Assembly (NCBI RefSeq): GCF_023276435.1
Contig: NZ_JALLPO010000011.1
Span: 150,217-214,216 of the forward strand
DNA length: 64,000 bases
Direction of reading: 5' to 3'
DNA from: Sphaerisporangium perillae
Lineage (GTDB): Bacteria; Actinomycetota; Actinomycetes; Streptosporangiales; Streptosporangiaceae
The notes under the pieces are model-generated. The model saw only the letters and a list, made by a program, of their open reading frames with translations, had not been told where the DNA came from and did not search any database. This document shows positions 26,617-35,651 of this stretch, piece after piece (position 1 is the first letter of the stretch; each line of letters begins with the position of its first letter). The translations under genes were made by a program, and so were the position numbers.

Positions 26617-27300
26617 CTACGCGCGGGTGCGGCGGAGGCGGACGTAGGCGAACAGGCCCAGAGCGCACCAGAACAGGGTGATGGCGGCCAGGCTCGGTAG
26701 TGATCTGCTCAGGAAGGACGCCTGGCCCGCGGCGCGCATCCAACTGATGATGGGGACGGTCAGCAAGGTGAGCGGGACGAGGCTGACCAGCAGCATGGCC
26801 ACATAGCCGCCCAGCAGGACCAGGGCCGAGGTCGCCGGATCGGGCAGGATCGGACGGCTGGTCAGGGCGCCGAGGGCGGTGCCGGTGAGCAGCGAGAGCA
26901 CGTGCAGCGCGAGGCCTCCGACCACGACGCCCGGGCCGGGCGTCGCCCTGAAGCCGATGGCAAGGGGCACGGCGAGGGCGAGCACGGCCAGTCCTGCGTT
27001 GACGGCGATCGAGGCGAGAATGCCGCCCGCGACCTCGCGGCCAGGTCGCCCGGCCGCGGTGACGGACAGAAGCCGCTGCACGTCCGGCTCGGTGTCGAGC
27101 AGGCCCCGGGCCGCCCAGCCGAAGACGGGGACCAGCAGCGCCGCGGAGTCGGCGTACGAGGACAGCTCCTGTCCCGCGGCCACCCGGACCGAGTATAGAA
27201 CGATCATGATGGCCAGGAGTCCGACGAACGGATGGATCACGCGGTGAGACCGTATGTACGCGGCGATCTTGAACCTGGTGAGGAACATCGTCGGCTTCAT
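26617..27300 (-). CDS. ABC transporter membrane protein
   Basis: A 227-residue membrane protein with about 6 hydrophobic segments, starting MKPTMFLTRFKIAAYIRSHRVIHPFVGL. It lies 22 bases after the ATP-binding gene and would be its permease partner. No periplasmic-binding protein is present, so export is more likely than import. Start at 27300; the frame continues upstream inside the ATPase gene but without membrane features. Confidence 0.82.
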   Translation of the reverse strand: MKPTMFLTRFKIAAYIRSHRVIHPFVGLLAIMIVLYSVRVAAGQELSSYADSAALLVPVFGWAARGLLDTEPDVQRLLSVTAAGRPGREVAGGILASIAVNAGLAVLALAVPLAIGFRATPGPGVVVGGLALHVLSLLTGTALGALTSRPILPDPATSALVLLGGYVAMLLVSLVPLTLLTVPIISWMRAAGQASFLSRSLPSLAAITLFWCALGLFAYVRLRRTRA

Positions 27301-27322
27301 CGCGTCGCTCCCGCCCCGGAGG

Positions 27323-28189
27323 TCATGAGGTCTCTCCTTGAGCCACGGGTTGATAGTCCGCGGTGGCGGCCCGTCGTTCGGCGTGGACCGCGGCCTCGTA
27401 GCCCTCTGCCCGCGGTTCGATGCTGAGCGGGGCCTCGTGGGCGGCGGCCCGCTGTTCGGCGCGGATGGTGGCCTCGTAGCCCTCTGCCTGCAGCTTTCGC
27501 GCGATCGCCTCGGCATCGCTCGCGTCCACCACGATCTCGATGACCGCCGTGGAGGGGGCGTCGATGGGCGTGGACCCGCCCGCGAGCGGGTCGAAGTGGC
27601 GGACCGTGCCGTTCTCGACCTTCAGGGGGAGGACGCCCGGATGCCCGGCGAGGCCGTTCTGGTGGTCGCTCACGACCACGATGCCACCCGACGCGGAGAC
27701 CTCCTCGATGACGCGGGGAAGCTCGGCGCGGGCCTGCGCGTCCAGGCCGGAGAACGGCTCGTCGAGGATCAGCAGGCCGGGCGGGATGAGCAGCGCCTGC
27801 GCGAGACCGACCTTGTGCGCGCTCCCCTTGGACAGGTCGCCGAGCGGCACGTCCAGGAGCGCGGTCATGCCGAGGCGCTCCACCCAGGGATCGATCGCGG
27901 CGGACCCGACCCCGCGAACGGCCGCCATGTGAGAGAGGTACGCGGTCACCGTGAACGGCTGCTCGACCGGGAAGATCTCGGGCGCGTACCCGACGATCGG
28001 GGGACGGCCGGAGATCCGCCCCCTGCTCGGGGGCGTGGTGCCCGCGAGCAGCCTCAGCAGCGTGGACTTGCCCGCGCCGTTGCGTCCCGTGACCTCGGCG
28101 ACCGTGCCCGCCGGCAGGTCGAGGTCCACGTCATGCAGGACCCAGGGGGCGCGGCGGGTGTAACGGAAGGAGAGGTTCGCGAGCCGCAT
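27323..28189 (-). CDS. ABC transporter ATP-binding protein, atypical signature
   Basis: A 288-residue ABC ATPase. Walker A is GRNGAGKST, Walker B LLILDEPFSGLDA, and the H-loop is probably SDHQ. The C-signature reads LSKGSAHKVGLAQ instead of LSGGQ. After the ATPase core, a tail of about 75 residues contains two copies of AEGYEA-(T/A)(I/V)-(R/H)AE-(Q/R)RAA. It starts in operon with the permease downstream. The ATG at 28189 is close to the divergent DivIVA-repeat gene. Confidence 0.88.
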   Translation of the reverse strand: MRLANLSFRYTRRAPWVLHDVDLDLPAGTVAEVTGRNGAGKSTLLRLLAGTTPPSRGRISGRPPIVGYAPEIFPVEQPFTVTAYLSHMAAVRGVGSAAIDPWVERLGMTALLDVPLGDLSKGSAHKVGLAQALLIPPGLLILDEPFSGLDAQARAELPRVIEEVSASGGIVVVSDHQNGLAGHPGVLPLKVENGTVRHFDPLAGGSTPIDAPSTAVIEIVVDASDAEAIARKLQAEGYEATIRAEQRAAAHEAPLSIEPRAEGYEAAVHAERRAATADYQPVAQGETS

Positions 28190-28271
28190 AGGTTCGGAAG
28201 CTTACCGGCCGGTCGCTAACTTCCTGGATTTCCCCATGTCATCCCCTCAGAATGGTAAAGAAGGGAAGCAA

Positions 28272-29525
28272 ATGCGGGGGTGTGAACCGGGAGGCTACGG
28301 CGTGAACCGCTTTCCACGCGTGCTGGGCGTGCGGACCGGCTACGAGCCTGACCAGGTCGACGCGCTGATCCAGCGGATCGAGGCGACCCTTGGCCGGGGA
28401 GTGCTCGAAGGCGATCCTGTGACCGCCGACGAGATCCGCACGTCCCGGTTCAACACGAAGCTCGGCGGCTACAACGAACTGGCCGTCGACTACGCGCTCG
28501 ATGCTTTCGTGATCGCCGTCGAGATCCACGCCCAGCAGACCTCGGAGCCGCCGAGACGCGACCACCAGGTCTTCGAGCCGCCGAGGCGTGATCAGCAGGC
28601 TTTCGAGCCGCCGAAAGCCGATCACCAGGTCTTCGAGCCACCCAGAGCCGATCAGCAGGTCTTCGAGCCGCCGAGAGCGTCGTCTGTCGTGGAGCCTCCC
28701 GGTATGCCACCGGTTCCGGAATCCCGTGGGACGGCGTCCGTCATGGAGGCCCCGGGAGCATCGGTCTTCCAGCCTTCCGAAACGCCAGCCGCGTCGGAGT
28801 TCGCCAGAGGACCGTCCGTCTTCGAGCCTTCCGGCACGCCGTCGGTAGCGGAGCCGCCCAAGAGGGCGTCCGGTTTCGAGCCGTCAGTGGAGGGGGCCGT
28901 TCCGGCCTCTCCGGAGGCGGCACCTGCCGTCGAGTCTCTGGAGGCGGCACCTGCCGTCGAGCCTCCGAAGGAGGTGTCGCTGTTCGAGCCGGTGCAGCCG
29001 GCGTCTGCCTTCTTCACTCCGCAGGCCGCGCCGGTCGCGGAGGCACCTCAGGACACGGCGGAACCGCCGGAGGAAGAGGAAGAGGAGGAGGACGACGCGC
29101 CGACGCTGCCAGGGATGGTCAAGGTGACGCAGGCCGCCGCCCCGGCATCGCGAGAGCCCGAGCACGAGGGGGATCCGCAGGAGGACGCGGGTGATCAGCA
29201 GCCCGTGACCGTGACCAGGGCCCTGACGACGGCCTGGCTGGAGGAGCAGGCGGCGCGGGTCGAGCGGGTGCTGTTCCGTCCGGGCCGGCTCGGAGCGGGG
29301 TACAACGAGGACGAAGTCGATATCTTCCTCGACCGGGTCGTGGCGACGCTGCGCGGTACCACCGACCATCCGCTGACCGCCGATCAGGTGAGAACGGCGC
29401 AGTTCTCGACCGTGGTCTTCAAGTCGGGCTACGCCGTCACCCAGGTCGACGCCTTCCTCGCGGAGATCGCCGAGGTCCTCGAACGTCGAGACGCCCTCAT
29501 CGGCGAACAGGAACAGCCCGTCTAG
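28272..29525 (+). CDS. Protein with two DivIVA-type repeats and a Pro-rich linker
   Basis: A 417-residue protein. The amino end has a DivIVA-type module (NRFPRVLGVRTGYEPDQVDALIQRIEATL, then TADEIRTSRFNTKLGGYNELAVDYALDAF). The carboxyl end has a second one (VLFRPGRLGAGYNEDEVDIFLDRVVATL, then TADQVRTAQFSTVVFKSGYAVTQVDAFLAEI). Between them lies ~215 residues of Pro/Glu-rich linker with four perfect-register 10-residue repeats (EPPRRDHQVF type) and an acidic EEEEEEDD run. DivIVA modules bind membranes or guide polar growth, but the usual long coiled coil is missing. ATG 28272 has an AAGGGA site; ATG 28236 is an alternative. Confidence 0.8.
   Translation: MRGCEPGGYGVNRFPRVLGVRTGYEPDQVDALIQRIEATLGRGVLEGDPVTADEIRTSRFNTKLGGYNELAVDYALDAFVIAVEIHAQQTSEPPRRDHQVFEPPRRDQQAFEPPKADHQVFEPPRADQQVFEPPRASSVVEPPGMPPVPESRGTASVMEAPGASVFQPSETPAASEFARGPSVFEPSGTPSVAEPPKRASGFEPSVEGAVPASPEAAPAVESLEAAPAVEPPKEVSLFEPVQPASAFFTPQAAPVAEAPQDTAEPPEEEEEEEDDAPTLPGMVKVTQAAAPASREPEHEGDPQEDAGDQQPVTVTRALTTAWLEEQAARVERVLFRPGRLGAGYNEDEVDIFLDRVVATLRGTTDHPLTADQVRTAQFSTVVFKSGYAVTQVDAFLAEIAEVLERRDALIGEQEQPV
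28545..28664 (+). repeat. Four in-frame 30-bp repeats
   Basis: Four tandem 30-base units, each coding for EPPxxDxQxF, inside the linker of the DivIVA-repeat gene, with a partial fifth unit after 28664. Confidence 0.9.
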
Positions 29526-29562
29526 CAGCGTTCTCTCCGACGCTGACCGGTTGCCCGCCGTC

Positions 29563-29981
29563 GGGGGCGCCGGTTTCTCCGTACCGCGTCTCGCCGTTGC
29601 GGCGCCGAGTGTGTGCAACGACACCGGGGCGAGGTGGGGGTGGGGAAGCGGTCGGAGGTGAGGAGGGTCGTGGTCGCGCCCGGGCGGGGTAGGTGGGGTT
29701 CGCCGGCCGGTTGGGGGTTCGCCGGCCGGTTGTTCGTCGTAGGGGGCGCCGGTTTCGCTGTGCTGCGTCTCGCCGTTGCGGCGCCGAGTGTGTGCAACGA
29801 CACCGGGGCGAGGTGGGGGTGGGGAAGCGGTCGGAGGTGAGGAGGGTCGTGGTCGCGCCCGGGCGGGGTAGGTGGGGTTTGCCGGCCGGTTGGGGGTTGC
29901 CCGGCCGGTTGTTCGTCGTAGGGGGCGCCGGTTTCGCTGTGCTGCGTCTCGCCGTGGCGGCGCCCAGTCTGCGAAACGACG
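29563..29981 (+). repeat. 179-bp tandem repeat, about 2.3 copies
   Basis: Copies start at 29563, 29742 and 29921 with exactly 179 bases between equivalent points (for example GGCGCCGAGT at 29601 and 29780). The first two are almost identical over most of their length; the third covers only the first ~60 bases and diverges. Each contains GTGTGCAACGACACCGGGGC except the third. Confidence 0.9.
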
Positions 29982-30051
29982 GGAGGCGGAGAGGTGGGGA
30001 AGCGGGCGGAGGCGAGGAAGGCAAGGGGAGACGGAGGAGGGGGCAGGAGCG

Positions 30052-30111
30052 GTGCCGAGCGGGGCGGTGCCGAGCGGGGCGGTGCCGAGCGGGGCGGTGC
30101 CGAGCGGGGCG
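30052..30111 (+). repeat. 15-bp minisatellite, four perfect copies
   Basis: GTGCCGAGCGGGGCG is repeated four times in tandem, followed by a G-rich run, 44 bases from the end of the Lrp-family gene. Confidence 0.92.
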
Positions 30112-30154
30112 GGGCGGGGGAGGAGAGAGGTTAGAGGAGGGTGCTGGGTGGGGG

Positions 30155-30664
30155 TTAGCGGGTGCCCCAGGAGTAGGTTTGTTTGCGGAGTTTGAGGTAG
30201 ACGAAGGTCTCGGTGGCGCGGACGGTGGGGATGGCGCGGATCTTGCCGAGGATCTCCAGCAGGTGGGTGTCGCCCTCGCAGACGACCTCGACCATGATGT
30301 CGAGTGACCCCGCGGTGAGGACGACGTAGTCGATCTCGTCGATGGAGGCCAGCTTGTCGGCGACCGTCTCCAGGTCGCCTTCGCATTTGATGCCGATCAT
30401 CGCCTGGCGGGGGAAGCCGAGAGTGAGCGGGTCGGTGACGGCGACGATCTGCATGACGCCGCCGTCGAGCAGGCGCTGGACGCGCTGGCGTACCGCGGCC
30501 TCCGACAGTCCGACGGCCTTTCCGATGGCGGCGTAGGGTTTGCGCCCGTCCGCCTGCAGTTCCTCGATGATCCGCTTGGAGATCTCGTCCAGCATCACGG
30601 CACCCGGTTTGGCGTCGTGGTTGTTGTGGTTGTTGTCCCGTCGCGCCTTGGGCGGCGTCGTCAT
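30155..30664 (-). CDS. Lrp/AsnC-family regulator of the polyamine module
   Basis: A 169-residue regulator: basic amino end, helix-turn-helix LDEISKRIIEELQADGRKPYAAIGKAVGLSEAAVRQRVQRLLDGG, then the RAM effector domain (VVLTAGSLDIMVEVVCEGDTHLLEILGKIRAIPTVRATETFVYLKL). It is divergent from the dehydrogenase that opens the polyamine module. A regulator of the same family (EpuRI) controls polyamine genes in Streptomyces coelicolor, so the same role is likely here. GGAG lies immediately before the ATG. Confidence 0.9.
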   Translation of the reverse strand: MTTPPKARRDNNHNNHDAKPGAVMLDEISKRIIEELQADGRKPYAAIGKAVGLSEAAVRQRVQRLLDGGVMQIVAVTDPLTLGFPRQAMIGIKCEGDLETVADKLASIDEIDYVVLTAGSLDIMVEVVCEGDTHLLEILGKIRAIPTVRATETFVYLKLRKQTYSWGTR

Positions 30665-30878
30665 CTCCGCGTCCTCTCTGGTACCCCGTTGGCTACCGCG
30701 AGGTGGTTACGGGGCCGTGCCCGCGATGTTGCGGTCCTGGTGCGACATGTTGTCAGTTCGTCGTGCTCTGTCAAGCGAATTCGTAGCAATTTGATATATT
30801 CGCGACGAAATCCCTTGTCGTAGCCCCTGGCCTCTGTCAGAGTCGCGACAACTCAGCCACCTCACGAGGAGGTCAACG
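30665..30878. promoter_or_regulatory. Divergent promoter region of the polyamine module
   Basis: A locally AT-rich core (CAATTTGATATATT at 30787-30800) flanked by repeated TTCGT/ACGAA and TTGTCG/CGACAA elements (30756-30851), for example TTCGCGACGAA at 30799-30809 and GTCGCGACAAC near 30841. These are candidate sites for the Lrp-family regulator, which usually binds several phased sites. Confidence 0.4.
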
Positions 30879-32312
30879 TTGACCACCCGTCTGCAGAACT
30901 TCATCAATGGTGAGCTCGCGGACGCCAAGAGCGGCCAGTTCTCCGACGTGATCGATCCGAGCACCGGGCAGGTCTACCTCCAGGCGCCGATCTCCGGCCA
31001 GGAGGACGTCGACGCAGCCTACGCCGCGGCCCTGGCCGCGTTCGAGTCGTGGGGGCAGATGACGCCGGGTGACCGCGCCGGCCATCTGCTGAAGATCGCT
31101 GACGCCATCGAGGCGCGGGCAGAGGAGCTCGTCGAGGCGGAGTGCCTCAACACGGGCAAGCCCCGCGCGCGCATGGCCGAGGACGAGATCCCGCCCTCGG
31201 CCGACCACTTCCGCTTCTTCGCGGGCGCGGCGCGCACCCTGGAGGGACCGACCTCAGGGGAGTTCCTCGCCGACCACACCTCGGTGATCCGGCACGAGCC
31301 GATCGGCGTCGTTGGCCAGGTCACTCCGTGGAACTACCCGCTGATGATGGCCATCTGGAAGATCGCCCCGGCGCTGGCCGCCGGGAACACGGTGGTGCTC
31401 AAGCCGTCCGACACGACCCCGGTCTCCACGGTGAAGCTGGCCGAGATCATCGGCGAGATCCTTCCGGCGGGCGTCTTCAACGTCGTCGTCGGCGATCGGG
31501 AGACCGGTGCCAAGGTCGTGAGCCACCCGTCGGCGTCCATGGTCGCGATCACCGGCTCGGTCGGCGCGGGCATGCAGGTCGCGAAGTCCGCGGCCGACGA
31601 CGTCAAGCGGGTCCACCTGGAGCTGGGCGGCAAGGCTCCGGTCGTCGTGTTCGAGGACGTCAAGGACATCGGCGCGGTGGCCGAGGCGATCGCCGGGGCC
31701 GGGCTGTACAACGCCGGGCAGGACTGCACCGCGGCCTGCCGGGTGCTGGTCCACGAGAGCATCCACGAGCCGTTCCTGGCGGCGCTCACCGAGGCGGCCG
31801 CTGCGACCAAGACCGGCGGTCTGGACGTCGAGGACGCCTACTACGGCCCGCTCAACAACGCGAACCAGCTCGCCAAGGTCGAGGGCTTCCTCTCGCGGGT
31901 GCCCGGCCACGCGAAGGTCGTCATCGGCGGCAGGCGCGTCGGCGAGCAGGGTTACCTCTTCGAGCCGACGGTCGTCGACGGTCTCCGGCAGGACGACGAG
32001 ATGATCCAGGACGAGGTGTTCGGGCCGGTCATGACGGTCCAGACCTTCTCCGACGAGGCGGACGCGCTCACCAAGGCCAACGATGTGAGGTACGGCCTGT
32101 CGGCGTCGGTGTGGACCTCCGACCACGGCCGGGCGATGCGCATGTCGCGGCGGCTCGACTTCGGCGTGGTGTGGGTGAACACCCACATCCCGTTCGTCTC
32201 GGAGATGCCGCATGGCGGGTTCAAGCACTCGGGTTACGGCAAGGACCTGTCGGTCTTCGGCCTGCACGACTACACCCGGGTGAAGCACGTCATGCACTAC
32301 ATCGGTGAGTGA
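30879..32312 (+). CDS. Gamma-aminobutyraldehyde-type aldehyde dehydrogenase
   Basis: A 477-residue NAD-dependent aldehyde dehydrogenase closest in pattern to aminobutyraldehyde (1-pyrroline) dehydrogenases of putrescine breakdown: QVTPWNYPLMMAIWKIAPALAAGNTVVLKPSDTTP, GSVGAG, catalytic Glu in LELGGKAP (Glu248) and Cys in GQDCTAACR (Cys283), and PHGGFKHSGYGKDLS. It starts with TTG at 30879, with a GAGGAGG site at 30867-30873. It would turn 4-aminobutanal into GABA. First gene of the import/oxidation set with potA-D-B-C. Confidence 0.92.
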   Translation: MTTRLQNFINGELADAKSGQFSDVIDPSTGQVYLQAPISGQEDVDAAYAAALAAFESWGQMTPGDRAGHLLKIADAIEARAEELVEAECLNTGKPRARMAEDEIPPSADHFRFFAGAARTLEGPTSGEFLADHTSVIRHEPIGVVGQVTPWNYPLMMAIWKIAPALAAGNTVVLKPSDTTPVSTVKLAEIIGEILPAGVFNVVVGDRETGAKVVSHPSASMVAITGSVGAGMQVAKSAADDVKRVHLELGGKAPVVVFEDVKDIGAVAEAIAGAGLYNAGQDCTAACRVLVHESIHEPFLAALTEAAAATKTGGLDVEDAYYGPLNNANQLAKVEGFLSRVPGHAKVVIGGRRVGEQGYLFEPTVVDGLRQDDEMIQDEVFGPVMTVQTFSDEADALTKANDVRYGLSASVWTSDHGRAMRMSRRLDFGVVWVNTHIPFVSEMPHGGFKHSGYGKDLSVFGLHDYTRVKHVMHYIGE

Positions 32313-32372
32313 TACCGCGACATATGCACGACATCGGCACCCAGCTGATGACATAGATGAGGATAGCCTGGA

Positions 32373-33521
32373 ATGACCGAAACCCAGGCGGGCAAGGAGG
32401 CGGCCCCGGCCGCCTCCGACATCTCCCCGGTGCCCGCCATCGAGCTCGACGGGGTCGTCAAGGAATACCAAGCGCACGGTGAGGTCGTACAGGCGGTCAA
32501 GGGGGTCAGCCTGTCGATCGCCGAAGGAGAGTTCTTCTCCATGCTGGGGCCCTCCGGCTGCGGCAAGACCACCACGATGCGCATGATCGCCGGCTTCGAG
32601 GACCCCACGCGGGGCACCGTACGGCTGCAAGGTCAGGACGTCACCGATGTCGCGCCGAACAAGCGCGACGTGAACATGGTCTTCCAGTCCTACGCCCTTT
32701 TCCCGCACATGAACGTGTGGGAGAACGTCGCGTTCGGCCTGCGGCGCAAGCGCGTACCCGAGCAGGAGATCAAGCGGCGGGTCGGCGAGATGCTGGAGAT
32801 CGTCGACCTCACCGGCCGCGAGAAGCGGCGCCCGCGCGAGATGTCGGGTGGCCAGCAGCAGCGGGTCGCCCTGGCGCGGGCCCTGGTGAACAACCCGAGG
32901 GCGTTGCTGCTGGACGAGCCTCTCGGCGCGCTTGACCTCAAGCTCCGCCAGGCGATGCAGATCGAGCTGAAGCGGATCCAGCGCGAGGTCGGCATCACGT
33001 TCGTCTACGTGACCCACGACCAGAACGAGGCGCTCACCATGAGCGACCGCATCGCCGTCATGAACGACGGACTGGTCGAGCAGCTCGCCGGGCCGAGGGA
33101 GATCTACGAGCGTCCGGCGACGAAGTTCGTCGCAGGGTTCATCGGCACCTCCAACCTGCTGAGCGGGACGGCGGAGGAGGTCGGCGGCGGCACGGCCGTG
33201 ATCCGGATGGGCGACGGCGACCGGGTGCTGGTGCCGGTCGGGGACGCCACCGTCCAAGGCGGCGCGGTCGAGGTGACCGTTCGGCCCGAGAAGATCAGGA
33301 TCTCGCGCGAGGAGCCGGCCGTCGGGGTCAGCGCCGTACGCGGCACGGTGTCCGAGGTGGTCTACCTCGGTACCTACAACAGCTATGCCGTGAACCTCGC
33401 CGGGGGGACCGAGTTCACGGTCTTCGAGCAGAACGCCCACGACAGCAGCATCACGGCGGAGCGCGGTGACTCCGTCTGGCTGTCCTGGCAGCCGCACCAC
33501 TCGTACGCGATAGGAAGTTGA
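32373..33521 (+). CDS. potA: Spermidine/putrescine ABC transporter ATPase
   Basis: A 382-residue importer ATPase with Walker A LGPSGCGKTTT, Q-loop VFQSYALFPHMNV, signature MSGGQQQRVALARAL, Walker B LLLDEPLGALD, and H-loop VTHDQNEA. The C-terminal TOBE region (VRPEKIRIS...GTYNSYAVNL) is typical of the PotA group. It overlaps the start region of the binding-protein gene. With potD, potB and potC it forms a complete polyamine importer. Confidence 0.94.
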   Translation: MTETQAGKEAAPAASDISPVPAIELDGVVKEYQAHGEVVQAVKGVSLSIAEGEFFSMLGPSGCGKTTTMRMIAGFEDPTRGTVRLQGQDVTDVAPNKRDVNMVFQSYALFPHMNVWENVAFGLRRKRVPEQEIKRRVGEMLEIVDLTGREKRRPREMSGGQQQRVALARALVNNPRALLLDEPLGALDLKLRQAMQIELKRIQREVGITFVYVTHDQNEALTMSDRIAVMNDGLVEQLAGPREIYERPATKFVAGFIGTSNLLSGTAEEVGGGTAVIRMGDGDRVLVPVGDATVQGGAVEVTVRPEKIRISREEPAVGVSAVRGTVSEVVYLGTYNSYAVNLAGGTEFTVFEQNAHDSSITAERGDSVWLSWQPHHSYAIGS

Positions 33522-33529
33522 ACCACCTC

Positions 33530-34792
33530 ATGACGACCCCTCCTCGTGATCTCGCGTTCCTGCGCGGCCTGACCCAGAGCCGCAGCCGCGGTGGCGCCCC
33601 CATCACCCGCCGCGACGCCCTGCGGGTGGGCGGCCTGTCCGCCGCCGCCCTCGCCCTCGCCGCCTGCGGCGTCCAGGGCAAGAAGGTCGCGCCCCCGGCG
33701 CCGAGCGCGGCCGCCGGCTACTGGGCCGACAAGACCAAGCACGGCACGCTGCGGTTCGCCAACTGGCCGCTCTACATCGACAAGGACGGCAAGCGGTACC
33801 CGACCCTGGAGAAGTTCACCAAGGACACCGGGATCCAGGTGACCTACCAGGAGCCCATCCAGGAGATGAGCACCTGGTTCGGCAAGATCCAGCCGCAGCT
33901 CGCCGCGGGGCAGGACATCGGTTACGACCTGATGGTCATGACCAACGGGTTCCAGCTCGGGAAGGCCATCGCGCTCGACTACCTGGCCCCGCTCGATCTC
34001 GCCAAGTTGCCGAACTTCACCGCCAACGCGGGTGACAAGTACAAGAACCCGTCGTACGACCCCGGCAACGTCTACACGGTTCCCTGGCAGTCGGGCCTGA
34101 CGGGCATCGCCTACAACCCGAAGTACATCGACGGGGAGATCACCAGCATTCAGGATCTCTGGAACCCGAAGTACAAGGGCAAGGTGGGCATGCTGGCCGA
34201 CACCCAGGAGGTCGCGAACTTCGGGCTGTTCCTGCTGGGCATCGACCCCGACAAGTCGGTCCAGGCCGACTGGGAGAAGGCCGCGCAGAAGCTCCAGGAG
34301 CAGCGCGACGCCGGAATTGTCCGGAAATACTACGAGAACGATTATGTGGATGCCCTGGTCCGCGGGGATATCTGGATCTGCATGGCCTGGTCCGGCGACA
34401 TCTACCAGCAACTCGCCGAGGGGAAGAACCTCAAGTTCGTCGTCCCCCAGGAGGGCGCCACCATCTGGACCGACAACCTCTGCATCCCGAAGACCTCGCA
34501 GAACCCGGTCGACGCGCTGGCACTGATGGACTACATCTACCAGCCGGAGATCGCGGCCAAGATCGCGGAGTACGTCACCTACATCACCCCCGTGCCCGCC
34601 GTCCAGGACGTGATCAAGGCCGACGCGGCCAAGGCCACCGGCGAGGACAAGAAGGCGCTGGAGCTGGCGGCGAACAGCCCGCTGATCTTCCCCAGTGACT
34701 CCGACCTGGCGAAGCTGCGCACCTACAAGGTCCTGACGCCCGCCGAGGAGAAGGTCTTCGAGGGCATCTTCCAGCCGATCACCCAGGGCTAG
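33530..34792 (+). CDS. potD: Polyamine-binding lipoprotein (PotD-like)
   Basis: A 420-residue extracellular solute-binding protein. The amino end carries a twin-arginine-like motif (ITRRDALRVGG) followed by a lipobox ALAACG, so it may be a Tat-exported lipoprotein. The mature part has LRFANWPLYIDKDG, GYDLMVMTNGF, VYTVPWQSGLTGIAYNPKY and a Trp-rich pocket, as in PotD/PotF. The ATG at 33530 lies 9 bases past the potA stop; a TTG at 33518 overlapping potA is an alternative. Confidence 0.92.
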   Translation: MTTPPRDLAFLRGLTQSRSRGGAPITRRDALRVGGLSAAALALAACGVQGKKVAPPAPSAAAGYWADKTKHGTLRFANWPLYIDKDGKRYPTLEKFTKDTGIQVTYQEPIQEMSTWFGKIQPQLAAGQDIGYDLMVMTNGFQLGKAIALDYLAPLDLAKLPNFTANAGDKYKNPSYDPGNVYTVPWQSGLTGIAYNPKYIDGEITSIQDLWNPKYKGKVGMLADTQEVANFGLFLLGIDPDKSVQADWEKAAQKLQEQRDAGIVRKYYENDYVDALVRGDIWICMAWSGDIYQQLAEGKNLKFVVPQEGATIWTDNLCIPKTSQNPVDALALMDYIYQPEIAAKIAEYVTYITPVPAVQDVIKADAAKATGEDKKALELAANSPLIFPSDSDLAKLRTYKVLTPAEEKVFEGIFQPITQG

Positions 34793-34796
34793 GACC

Positions 34797-35651
34797 ATGA
34801 GACGCAAGATCGCGCCCTACCTCCTCATCCTGCCCGGCGGATTGTGGTTGGTGATCTTCCTGGTGGTGCCGCTGGTCTTCATGGCGTCGGTCTCCACGCA
34901 GGAGGGCGACATCGTGAACGGCTTCGTCCAGACCTTCCGCCTCGCCAACTACACCGACGCGCTGGTCGAGTTCAAGACGCAGTTCCTGCGGTCGGTCGGC
35001 TACGGTCTGGCAGGCACGGTCCTGACGATCGCGCTGGCTTATCCGGTGGCCTACTGGATCGCGTTCAAGGCCGGCGCGCGCAAGTCGACGTACCTGCTGC
35101 TGGTCCTGCTCCCGTTCTTCGTGTCGTTCGTGCTCCGTACCGTGTCGTGGAAGTTCCTGCTGGCGGACGACGGCATCCTGCTGCAGCCGCTGAAGGGCCT
35201 GGGCCTGCTCCCGGCCGATTTCCACGTACTGCAGACCACGGCCGCGGTCATCGGCGGGCTGGCCTACAACTACCTGCCGTTCATGATCCTGCCGATCTAC
35301 GTCGCGCTGGAGCGGGTCGACCCCCGGGTGGTGGAGGCGTCGTACGACCTGTACGCCAGCCGCCGCGACTCGTTCACCAAGATCGTGCTTCCGCTCTCGC
35401 TCCCCGGCGTGTTCGCGGGGGTCCTGATGACCTTCGTGCCGATGACCTCGGACTACGTCAACGCGTCGATCCTCGGTGGTCCGGCCAACACGATGATCGG
35501 CAACATCATCCAGACGGAGTACCTGGTGAACAACGACTATCCGGTGGGCGGGGCGCTGTCGTTCACGTTGATGGCGGCGATGCTCATCGGCATCTTCGTC
35601 TACGCCAAGGCGCTCGGCACCGAGAACGTTCTGGAGGCGGCGGCGCGATGA
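34797..35651 (+). CDS. potB: Polyamine ABC transporter permease
   Basis: A 284-residue membrane protein with 6 hydrophobic segments and the EAA-loop region VVEASYDLYASRRDSFTKIVLPLSLPGVFAGVLMTFVP that contacts the ATPase. It begins 4 bases after potD, and its stop overlaps the potC start. Confidence 0.93.
   Translation: MRRKIAPYLLILPGGLWLVIFLVVPLVFMASVSTQEGDIVNGFVQTFRLANYTDALVEFKTQFLRSVGYGLAGTVLTIALAYPVAYWIAFKAGARKSTYLLLVLLPFFVSFVLRTVSWKFLLADDGILLQPLKGLGLLPADFHVLQTTAAVIGGLAYNYLPFMILPIYVALERVDPRVVEASYDLYASRRDSFTKIVLPLSLPGVFAGVLMTFVPMTSDYVNASILGGPANTMIGNIIQTEYLVNNDYPVGGALSFTLMAAMLIGIFVYAKALGTENVLEAAAR

Larger units (their letters stand above)
29526..30154. other. Gene-free repeat stretch
   Basis: About 630 bases between the DivIVA-repeat gene and the Lrp gene, made almost entirely of two tandem-repeat arrays. 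Frames on both strands are open by composition only; the 179-base period shifts frame each copy, so no repeated peptide is conserved. Confidence 0.75.

Noticed and set aside
29497..30386. Arg/Pro/Thr-rich minus-strand frames over the 179-bp repeats
   Set aside because: The 179-base period breaks frame in every copy, so repeated peptides only appear by chance of composition; one frame also overlaps the Lrp gene.
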